Assembly (NCBI GenBank): GCA_944324205.1
Contig: CALUVK010000065.1
Span: forward strand, 1-7,775
DNA length: 7,775 nucleotides
Direction of reading: 5' to 3'
Origin: Candidatus Gastranaerophilales bacterium
GTDB lineage: Bacteria > Cyanobacteriota > Vampirovibrionia > Gastranaerophilales > Gastranaerophilaceae
Shown here: positions 1 through 4,733 of the stretch, piece by piece
Numbering within the stretch: the first letter of the stretch is position 1
How the letters are laid out: every line of letters starts with the position of its first letter
Position numbers and translations under genes: made by a program
Notes under the pieces: generated by a model
Told to the model about the DNA's origin: nothing
The model's database searches: none
What the model saw: only the letters and a program-made list of their open reading frames with translations

Positions 1-171
1 GTAGAGCAAGCTCTACGTTTTCTCTATACGTTCCGCCTTACGGCTCCACCGGGGAGCTATTGCGGCATATTTTATTTAATTTTCAAGAGAGTTGGTAGAG
101 CAAGCTCTACGTTTTCTCTATACGTTCCGCCTTACGGCTCCACCGGGGAGCTATTGCGGCATATTTTATTT
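1..171. repeat. Two identical 77-bp direct repeats, 94-bp period
   Basis: Bases 1-77 and 95-171 are identical over all 77 positions, separated by 17 bp of AT-rich sequence (78-94). Each unit starts with a near-perfect hairpin (GTAGAGC, AA, GCTCTAC). It then holds a GC-rich structured core: GCTCC (43-47) can pair with GGAGC (53-57), and CCGC (33-36) with GCGG (62-65). The end is AT-rich. The unit starts exactly at base 1, so the array may continue to the left, and a contig end inside a repeat is possible. It lies downstream of infC. No open frame of note is seen. The family is unknown to me; a dispersed palindromic intergenic element is the most likely class. Confidence 0.9.
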
Positions 172-186
172 GCGTATAATCTTATT

Positions 187-215
187 CTACTTGCTGAATA
201 TTTATAATCAAGTAG
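187..215. repeat. Short inverted repeat after infC
   Basis: CTACTTG (187-193) and CAAGTAG (209-215) form a 7-bp stem with a 15-base AT-rich loop, 11 bases past the infC stop codon. On the infC strand it is not followed by a T-run, so it is at best a weak or factor-assisted terminator or an mRNA 3'-end stabiliser. Confidence 0.35.
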
Positions 216-226
216 TTTATTTATCT

Positions 227-775
227 CTATGATTTAGGTGCAAGCCAGGTTGTTACATTGCGTCCTTCTATCATCGGCTTTTTTTCTATTGTAACAGCAT
301 CATCTGCCAAATCTGTTATAAACCTGTTTGCTAAGTCTAAGGCTAAAGAAGAATGTTGCATTTCTCGTCCACGTAACATAACAACAAGTTTTACTTTATT
401 ACCCTGAGAGATAAACTTTCTTATATTCTTTAATCGTACTTCGTAATCATGGGTATCTATTTTATAACGAACTTTTACTTCTTTTATATCAATTACATGT
501 TGTTTTTTCTTTGCTTCTTTTGCTTTTTTCTCAAGTTCATATTTATACTTGCCGTAATTCAAAATTTTTGCTACCGGCGGTGCCTGATTGGGACTGATTA
601 CTACTAAATCTAAATCGGCTTCTTCTGCCATTTTTAACGCTTGAGATGTCGGAACAATACCATGATTATTACCATTTTCATCAATTAATCTAACTTCACG
701 TGCTCTAATTCTTTCATTTATTAGAGGTTTATCCTTGCCTGAACTCCTGTTTGAGTTCCTATCTTCGTTTGCGAT
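227..775 (-). CDS. infC: Translation initiation factor IF-3, AUC start codon
   Basis: IF3 binds the 30S subunit, keeps it apart from 50S and proofreads the start codon and initiator tRNA. The 182-aa product has an 18-residue hydrophilic lead, the N-terminal domain (about 19-85, with INERIRAREVRLIDENG and ILNYGKYKYE), a lysine-rich linker (about 81-92) and the C-terminal domain (about 93-178, with KLVVMLRGREMQH). The first ATG in frame (629-631) would begin at residue 49 and delete half of the N domain. Upstream the frame stays open to a stop near 798, with no ATG, GTG or TTG. The only well-placed start is ATC at 773-775, 7 bases after AGGAG (783-787). Rare AUU/AUC/AUA starts are a known infC hallmark tied to IF3 autoregulation. 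The usual partners rpmI and rplT do not follow within the 226 bases visible downstream. Identity is very secure; the start is well supported. Confidence 0.95.
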   Translation of the reverse strand: MANEDRNSNRSSGKDKPLINERIRAREVRLIDENGNNHGIVPTSQALKMAEEADLDLVVISPNQAPPVAKILNYGKYKYELEKKAKEAKKKQHVIDIKEVKVRYKIDTHDYEVRLKNIRKFISQGNKVKLVVMLRGREMQHSSLALDLANRFITDLADDAVTIEKKPMIEGRNVTTWLAPKS

Positions 776-782
776 AACTATT

Positions 783-787
783 CTCCT
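783..787 (-). promoter_or_regulatory. infC ribosome binding site that fixes the AUC start
   Basis: AGGAG (within AAAGGAGAA) sits 7 bases before ATC at 773-775. The in-frame ATA at 779-781 is only one base from the SD and is sterically unlikely. This spacing is the main evidence for the AUC start. Confidence 0.8.
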
Positions 788-807
788 TTCAGTTTTTTAC
801 ATTATTT

Positions 808-835
808 ATAATACCATGCTCTTAACATTTTTCAA
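808..835 (-). promoter_or_regulatory. Putative sigma70-type promoter of infC
   Basis: On the minus strand TTGAAA (830-835) is followed after 16 bp by TATTAT (808-813), preceded by TGG, which makes an extended -10 (TGN). It overlaps the last codon and stop codon of the upstream regulator gene. A start near 801 would give a leader of only about 25 nt, leaving no room for a long structured leader. infC could therefore be transcribed alone as well as by readthrough, since no terminator is seen in the 56-bp gap. Confidence 0.55.
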
Positions 836-1878
836 GTATTTGAAACAAAATCAGAACTCAAAGCTAACCATTTGTATGCTTCATTAACTCCTTGAGGAAT
901 ATCGGTTACAAATGTTCCGCCGTATCTTCCGCGTGTAAACGTTACATACCCGTCATCTGCAAGATTATCCAGTGCCTTTTTGATTGTCTTAGCGCTTACA
1001 GAATATAGTTTTGCAAGTTTCTGCATAGAAGGCAGTTTTGAGCCGATTTCACAATTTTGTGCGATATAACTTCTTAGTTGGAGTTCTGCATGTTCATAAT
1101 TATATAAGTCGTTATTTTCATCAGAATTTATAACAATAGTACCATATTGTCCTCTTTTGGGGTATAATAACCCCTCTTTGGTCAAAAGTTTAATTGCGTC
1201 ATGAAGAGTTTTTACGCTTACTTTAAACATGGAAGCAAGCTCTGTATTACAAGGAAGTTTGTCGCCTTTATGATAATTGTCTTTAATAAATGTACGTAAA
1301 GCAGAGGCAGTTTTTTCTGTTAGAGTCTGAACCCTAATAGGGAGAATGTCATAATCTACTTTTTCTATTACAAAAGAATTATTAACTTTCTTCAATATCC
1401 CCTCTATAACCAGAGACGCAAAAGCCATCCTTATTGTAGCATTAGAGATGCCTGTTATTTGTGCAAGCTTTCTTGTAGAAATCAGGTAATCTCCGGTATT
1501 TAAATTATTATTTTTTATATATTTTTTTATTTCCTCAACAGCAAATTCCCGCTTTGAAGTTAACTTTACAGCAGCATCACTTTCAGGCTTAATAAAAGTA
1601 CCAATTTTTTGTTTAGATTCAACTAATCCGCAATCTTCCACATAACGAAATACATTCTGAATAGTTCCCTGGCTAACCCCTGTATGAAAAGCCAAATCTC
1701 CTTTAGAAGGCAACATATCGTACGGTTTCACCTCGCCGGACGCCAGTTTAGCTTTTATCCAGTTCGTAAGCCAGTCTGCTATTTTATTAACTTTATTTTC
1801 TCCGGGCAAAAAACTGTGAACATGAGGTGCCATCTCTGCTACGGTTATTTGACGCCCGATTTTTTCTTGAATTCTCAT
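832..1878 (-). CDS. Regulator with four tandem GntR-type winged-helix domains
   Basis: The 348-aa protein is made almost entirely of four GntR-like winged helix-turn-helix units, at about 29-97, 107-172, 183-251 and 262-327. Each has the pattern (L)P/I-S-x-x-x-L-A, then (V/I)S-x-x-T-(I/L), an amphipathic helix, a G near the wing turn, and a wing. Wings of units 1, 3 and 4 look intact (QKIGTF, KRGQYGT, RGRYGGTF); the wing of unit 2 (KKVNNSF) is degenerate. Units 3 and 4 resemble each other most. No effector-binding domain (FCD, UTRA, aminotransferase-like) is present: the tail after residue 328 has only 20 residues. No signal or membrane segment is seen. The start at 1878 has a weak AGAG SD. 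A 30-bp inverted repeat overlaps its promoter, which suggests autoregulation. Target genes and ligand are unknown. The winged-helix assignment is secure; the biological role is not. Confidence 0.85.
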   Translation of the reverse strand: MRIQEKIGRQITVAEMAPHVHSFLPGENKVNKIADWLTNWIKAKLASGEVKPYDMLPSKGDLAFHTGVSQGTIQNVFRYVEDCGLVESKQKIGTFIKPESDAAVKLTSKREFAVEEIKKYIKNNNLNTGDYLISTRKLAQITGISNATIRMAFASLVIEGILKKVNNSFVIEKVDYDILPIRVQTLTEKTASALRTFIKDNYHKGDKLPCNTELASMFKVSVKTLHDAIKLLTKEGLLYPKRGQYGTIVINSDENNDLYNYEHAELQLRSYIAQNCEIGSKLPSMQKLAKLYSVSAKTIKKALDNLADDGYVTFTRGRYGGTFVTDIPQGVNEAYKWLALSSDFVSNT

Positions 1879-1887
1879 ACGTTTCTC

Positions 1888-1917
1888 TATTGGGTTATTT
1901 GTTTATAGTACCCAATA
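1888..1917. promoter_or_regulatory. Operator-like inverted repeat before the regulator gene
   Basis: TATTGGGT (1888-1895) and ACCCAATA (1910-1917) are perfect inverted 8-bp arms separated by 14 bp, giving 22 bp between arm centres, about two helical turns. The site lies 10 bases before the regulator's start codon and brackets its proposed -10 element. It is a good candidate autoregulatory operator, possibly contacted by two winged helices on the same DNA face. Confidence 0.6.
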
Positions 1918-1933
1918 ATATAAAAACATTCAA
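1905..1933 (-). promoter_or_regulatory. Putative promoter of the four-winged-helix regulator
   Basis: On the minus strand TTGAAT (1928-1933) is followed after 17 bp by TACTAT (1905-1910). Both hexamers match the sigma70 consensus at 4 of 6 positions with ideal spacing. TATAAA three bases further on is an alternative -10. The -10 region lies between the arms of the inverted repeat, so protein bound there would block RNA polymerase. Confidence 0.45.
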
Positions 1934-1950
1934 CTATTGTTAAGATATAT

Positions 1951-1987
1951 AAAAAATGGCCGGAAGCGTTTTTCGCTTCCGGCCATT
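1951..1987 (-). terminator. Rho-independent terminator of hup
   Basis: Arms 1955-1968 and 1974-1987 form a perfect 14-bp stem (core GGCCGGAAGCG) around a 5-base loop. On the minus strand the stem runs directly into a T-run (1951-1956). It sits 21 bases after the hup stop codon. On the plus strand it lacks a T-run. Confidence 0.93.
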
Positions 1988-2008
1988 AAAATCATTCAAA
2001 AATTCAAA

Positions 2009-2287
2009 CTACTTGCCGTTAACAACTTCTTTGAATTTTTTACCAGCTGAAAATACAGGAACTGTTTTAGCAGGAATTTTGATTTCCTTACCAGTTTGTG
2101 GGTTTCTGCCGTTTCTAGCTGCTCTTTTACGAGGTTCAAATGTACCGAAACCTACTAAAGTAACCTTTTTACCTTTTGAAACAGTCTTTTGAACTGTATC
2201 AATTAAAGCTGATAATACTTCATTAGCTTCTTTTTGAGTAACTTTTGATTTCTTAGCAATTTCTTGTACTAATTCTTCTTTGTTCAT
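2009..2287 (-). CDS. hup: HU family DNA-binding protein
   Basis: HU is a small dimeric nucleoid protein that bends and compacts DNA without strong sequence preference. The 92-aa product has the family's usual length and plan: two N-terminal helices (about 3-38), the beta-sheet saddle with the signature GFGTFEPRKRAARNGRNPQTG (residues 46-66, written here only to show the family signature's start: GFGTFEPRKRAARNG), a beta-arm with the intercalating proline in RNPQTG (Pro63), and a C-terminal helix ending in AGKKFKEVVN. ATG at 2287 follows AAAGGAG with 7-base spacing. It is a single-gene unit with its own promoter (-10 at 2320-2325) and a strong terminator. The sequence alone does not separate HU from IHF subunits with certainty, but the arm and signature fit HU. 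Confidence 0.96.
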   Translation of the reverse strand: MNKEELVQEIAKKSKVTQKEANEVLSALIDTVQKTVSKGKKVTLVGFGTFEPRKRAARNGRNPQTGKEIKIPAKTVPVFSAGKKFKEVVNGK

Positions 2288-2319
2288 TATAAAACTCCTT
2301 TCTTCTAATTACAAATTCT

Positions 2320-2347
2320 ATTATACAGACTCCATTTAAAAAAGCAA
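2320..2347 (-). promoter_or_regulatory. Putative promoter of hup
   Basis: On the minus strand a perfect TATAAT (2320-2325) lies 16 bp after TTGCTT (2342-2347), with TG immediately before the -10. The predicted start is about 25 bases before the SD AAAGGAG, so the leader is short. Confidence 0.65.
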
Positions 2348-2404
2348 GTACTTTTTTGTTGGAAATAGTTATTTTTTCTAGCTTGTGGACAAAGCGAAAA
2401 TATA

Positions 2405-2440
2405 TAAAAAAATATACCACACCTCTAAAAGAGGCGTTGG
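2405..2440 (-). terminator. Terminator of the flaG-fliS-fliT unit
   Basis: On the minus strand the sequence 2440-2417 folds into a stem CCA(A)CGCCTCT / AGAGGTGTGG with one bulged A, one G-T pair and a 3-base loop. It is followed by a T-rich tract (2405-2416, including seven consecutive T). It lies 22 bases after the last flagellar gene's stop codon. Confidence 0.75.
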
Positions 2441-2462
2441 CTAGATAAATACGTGGTTATAG

Positions 2463-2849
2463 CTATTCTTGGATATTTACAATACTGCCTTTTTGGTCAA
2501 TACTAAATTCATATGCTTGTTGAATTTTTTGTGATTTTTGGGTCTTTTTTAACTCCTGTTTAACATTTTCCATGCCCTTTTCTAGTTTTTTAATATTTTG
2601 CATTTCAAGAGTTCTGATTTCATCCAGTAAAATATCTAATTCTTTTTGTTGAACCGGTGTAAGTTCCAGATATTTCAAAATACATTTGCAGCTTAAAAAT
2701 AGCTGTTCGCGGGATTTTATCATTGTAATCGCATTATCAAAGTCTTCATTATCAATCATTCTTGAAATATCTTCAGCACCATTTTTAAGCTGAGTGTATT
2801 GAAGCATTAATTGATCATATTGTTTTTCATCCTGCATTATTTTCATCAT
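2463..2849 (-). CDS. FliT-like flagellar chaperone candidate
   Basis: The 128-aa protein is almost all helix. It begins with a helical hairpin (about 8-60, with LMLQYTQLKNGAEDISRMI and a SREQLFL segment) and continues with a second helical stretch (about 64-112), ending in a short strand-like tail (FSIDQKGSIVNI). A small helical protein with an R-E-x-L motif directly after fliS fits FliT, the export chaperone of the filament cap FliD, but the sequence family is too divergent for certainty; FlgN-like is the alternative. It overlaps the end of fliS by 23 bases when started at 2849. That ATG touches the GAAAGG SD with no spacing, so the fifth-codon ATG (2837) is an alternative start giving 124 aa. 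Translational coupling to fliS is likely. Confidence 0.6.
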   Translation of the reverse strand: MMKIMQDEKQYDQLMLQYTQLKNGAEDISRMIDNEDFDNAITMIKSREQLFLSCKCILKYLELTPVQQKELDILLDEIRTLEMQNIKKLEKGMENVKQELKKTQKSQKIQQAYEFSIDQKGSIVNIQE

Positions 2850-3312
2850 CCTTTCGCAAAGCGGGGTGTTCTGTATTATTTATTATTTGTTGTTCTTGCA
2901 TTGCTTCTTCTACTGTTACAATACCGCTTTGTATTTCAATTGCTTTTTGAAATCCCCACCTGATGTTGGTTAAATCTTCTATTACAATATCAATTAATTC
3001 AGATTTTCTGGTTACATTTGCTTTGATAAGATTCATTGTCATGCGGTTGTACAATTTGAATAAACTTTTTGCGACGTTATTACCATTTTCTAAGTCTATA
3101 GTGCGCATAAGTTCTCTAAGAATTTTTCTGGCACCATCAATATTTTCCGCACGTTCTTTAAGATTTCCTTCTGCAATTGCGTTTTTGGCTTTTTGCAGAA
3201 ATTGCAAAGCTCCATCAAACAATAGTATCATCAACTTTTCTGGAGTTGCTGTTGTAATATTACTTGTTTGATATTGTTTTATGTACTTGTTGTATGGATT
3301 TACAGGCGGCAT
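2827..3312 (-). CDS. fliS: Flagellar export chaperone FliS
   Basis: FliS binds the C-terminal helices of flagellin in the cytoplasm, prevents premature polymerisation and delivers it to the export gate. The 161-aa product carries the family's N-terminal NPYNKYIKQYQ block (5-15), then ATPEKLMILLFDGALQFLQKA (22-42, the core first helix; only the start ATPEKLMILL is diagnostic), the LRELMRTIDLENG turn (65-77) and the last bundle helix ending with IRWGFQKAI (about 117-125). It is longer than typical FliS (about 130 aa) by a charged C-terminal tail of some 30 residues. It starts 3 bases after the flaG stop codon, with an AAAAGG SD inside the end of flaG, so coupled translation is expected. Identity is secure. 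Confidence 0.93.
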   Translation of the reverse strand: MPPVNPYNKYIKQYQTSNITTATPEKLMILLFDGALQFLQKAKNAIAEGNLKERAENIDGARKILRELMRTIDLENGNNVAKSLFKLYNRMTMNLIKANVTRKSELIDIVIEDLTNIRWGFQKAIEIQSGIVTVEEAMQEQQIINNTEHPALRKDDENNAG

Positions 3313-3315
3313 AGT

Positions 3316-3777
3316 TTATACCTTTTTGTTTATAAATATTCCGGATGCCATATTTAATTTTTGAACTAATTCCCCAAGTTCGTTTCCGGATATTGTTTCT
3401 ATTAATCTATTTGTTGAACTATCATATAATTCTATTATATCATCTTTTACATTTAATTTTACATAAAAATCTTTATTAGGATTTTCTATGTTTTCAATAT
3501 CTGAGTCTGGATTGTCTTCGACGGTATTATCTTCTGCAAGTCCGTCTTCAAAAGTATCATCTGTTTGAGCATTGGATTTATCGTCATGTTTTTTAGGATT
3601 ACTGCGTTCGTCGTCTTCTTTTGGCCGAACTCGTTGATTTACGCTAAGTCCCTGTACTTGTCGTCCGGTGTTAGCAGCGTCTGTCTGTATTGCTTGTTCT
3701 GTTCTGTTAGTAAGTTCAGCAGAGGTTGATTCTTTAACAGCACCGGTGTTTGCTATTGATAAACCATCCATGCCCAT
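3316..3777 (-). CDS. flaG: FlaG family flagellar protein
   Basis: FlaG proteins are small and poorly understood; they are usually encoded beside fliD and fliS and affect filament length or export. In this 153-aa product the first 50 residues are polar, residues 50-100 are a highly charged, disordered-looking linker rich in D, E, N and K, and the recognisable FlaG domain is at about 100-153. There the strand-turn-strand pattern FYVKLNVKDDIIELYDSST is followed by RLIETIS and an amphipathic helix ending in ASGIFINKKV. The family's usual IR-x-IP motif is here IETIS, so it is a divergent member. ATG at 3777 follows AAAGGA with a 10-base spacing; the second ATG two codons in is less likely. It is the first gene of the flaG-fliS-fliT-like unit. 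No clear promoter was found before it in the 87-bp divergent intergenic region. Confidence 0.75.
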   Translation of the reverse strand: MGMDGLSIANTGAVKESTSAELTNRTEQAIQTDAANTGRQVQGLSVNQRVRPKEDDERSNPKKHDDKSNAQTDDTFEDGLAEDNTVEDNPDSDIENIENPNKDFYVKLNVKDDIIELYDSSTNRLIETISGNELGELVQKLNMASGIFINKKV

Positions 3778-3818
3778 ATATGAAGCTTCCTTTACAAATG
3801 TTAACTTTTATTATCTTA

Positions 3819-3827
3819 TGATATAAT
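3819..3827 (+). promoter_or_regulatory. Extended -10 promoter of the MshEN-like gene
   Basis: TGATATAAT is a perfect extended -10 (TGN plus TATAAT at 3822-3827). No good -35 is present at 16-18 bp. A start near 3834 gives a leader of about 30 nt with SD AAGGA (3852-3856) 8 bases before the ATG at 3865. Confidence 0.6.
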
Positions 3828-3864
3828 TAGACTAAGGTTATCATATAAAAGAAGGATTTATTTC

Positions 3865-4617
3865 ATGAGTAAGAGCTTATTTATAGATTTTATGGAAAAG
3901 ATGCTTTCTTTTCCATTGTGGATTAAGCAGACAATATTTTTGAATCTGTCGAATGATTTAACAACTTATTTGAGTAATGAGTTTTTAGATGTTCAGGAAG
4001 GTGAGCTTTTTCATATATATAAGCCTGCTTTGTCGGAATTAGGACAAAATGAGCTTTTAACGAAAGAATCAAAGTTTGATGAGAGTATTTATTCTTTTAT
4101 GAACTGTTGTTCCAAAGGCATGTCATTGATTGAAATAGCAATCGAAAACAACTTTACTCTTGAAGAAGTTGCAAAAGCTTTTACTTTTTGCAGAACTTCC
4201 GGTTTCTTTTCAAGTGAGGTTCCAAATCTTATCAGTGCTATAGCCGGATTTATTGCAGGGAAATACCGTACAGGTGAATATTTTATTCGTGCCGGAAAAA
4301 TGACAATTGAACAGCTTGACGAAGTTCTTAATAAACAGCAGGAGATGAATGCATCCGGCAAACACGTCTTTATTGCGGAATTAATGGTTCAGATGGGATT
4401 TGTAAGAGAAAAAGATGTAAAAAGTATTATCTTTATGAAAGAAGAGGCCGGAAAAAGATTTTCTCTTAATCCGGATGATATACCAACACTTACAATGGAA
4501 AAAGAAAGTTTTGATATCAGGGTTGAAAATACACGGCTTAAAGAAGAAAACGAAATTCTTAAGCAAAAAATAGATGCACTTTTAACATTTATCAAAGACC
4601 ATAAGGAGGGGGAATAG
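3865..4617 (+). CDS. Unknown protein with MshEN/GspE-N-like domain and coiled coil
   Basis: I do not recognise the whole 250-aa protein. The N-terminal part (1-125) is mostly helical, with PLWIKQ at 17-22 and no signal peptide. Residues about 130-195 resemble the MshEN / GspE N-terminal fold: RTGEYFIRAGKMTIEQL at 135-151 with Q158, then a second half-repeat FIAELMVQMGFVREKDV (169-185). The spacing G-x6-G-x6-L in the first and the G-x6-L in the second match the two-repeat pattern of this family, in which a related motif binds cyclic di-GMP in MshE-type ATPases. Key L of the RLG motif is T here, and the second half lacks RLG, so ligand binding is doubtful. Residues 218-243 form a coiled coil (NTRLKEENEILKQKIDALL). 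No ATPase domain follows, so this is a stand-alone module. It is divergent from flaG, which hints at motility or surface function, but only by position. Confidence 0.6.
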   Translation: MSKSLFIDFMEKMLSFPLWIKQTIFLNLSNDLTTYLSNEFLDVQEGELFHIYKPALSELGQNELLTKESKFDESIYSFMNCCSKGMSLIEIAIENNFTLEEVAKAFTFCRTSGFFSSEVPNLISAIAGFIAGKYRTGEYFIRAGKMTIEQLDEVLNKQQEMNASGKHVFIAELMVQMGFVREKDVKSIIFMKEEAGKRFSLNPDDIPTLTMEKESFDIRVENTRLKEENEILKQKIDALLTFIKDHKEGE

Positions 4618-4626
4618 GGGTTATAA

Positions 4627-4650
4627 GTTTAGAAGTTGAGGCGTTGAGAA
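4627..4650. repeat. Octamer array, left arm (GTTKANNN x3)
   Basis: Three consecutive octamers of form GTTTAGAA, GTTGAGGC, GTTGAGAA occupy 4627-4650, just after the stop codon of the upstream gene. They are the inverse of the array at 4699-4730: GTTTAGAAGTTKA here matches the complement of 4715-4727 at 12 of 13 positions. A perfect 12-bp palindrome GAATTTAAATTC (4651-4662) follows immediately. Confidence 0.65.
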
Positions 4651-4698
4651 GAATTTAAATTCGCTTACGCTCATAATATCCATATTTTTAACTTCTCC

Positions 4699-4730
4699 TA
4701 AACTACTAAACCTATAAACTTCTAAACCAA
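4699..4730. repeat. Octamer array, right arm (TAAACNNN x4)
   Basis: Four consecutive octamers begin with TAAAC (at 4699, 4707, 4715 and 4723), each followed by three variable bases. The array ends 3 bases before the ATG at 4734, where an SD would be expected. With the left array it makes a 101-bp inverted structure filling the intergenic region 4618-4733. Confidence 0.75.
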
Positions 4731-4733
4731 TTC

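Noticed and set aside
1..77. ACCGGGGA in the repeat resembles a fragment of the ZTP (pfl) riboswitch
   Set aside because: The 3' CCGCCUGGGC block of that motif is missing on both strands, and the element is a repeat downstream of infC rather than a 5' leader.
1..171. Possible CRISPR array
   Set aside because: The repeat is 77 bp and the spacer 17 bp, with only two copies. That geometry does not fit CRISPR.
1158..1175. GGGGT-TATTAT-ACCCC hairpin inside the regulator gene, reminiscent of the operator arms
   Set aside because: It lies in codons for E-G-L-L-Y-P of winged helix 3, has a different spacer length, and is explained by coding.
2384..2392. TGTGGACAA, one mismatch from a DnaA box, upstream of hup
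   Set aside because: A single near-match is expected by chance; no other boxes or AT-rich unwinding element define an origin here.
3778..3864. Sigma28 (FliA) promoter for flaG
   Set aside because: No TAAA-N-spaced GCCGATAA-like pair was found on the minus strand; GATAAT at about 3808 lacks a matching -35.
4651..4695. Terminator of the 3865-4617 gene
   Set aside because: GAGAAG/CTTCTC could pair, but the T-run (4685-4689) precedes rather than follows the right arm, and the loop is long.
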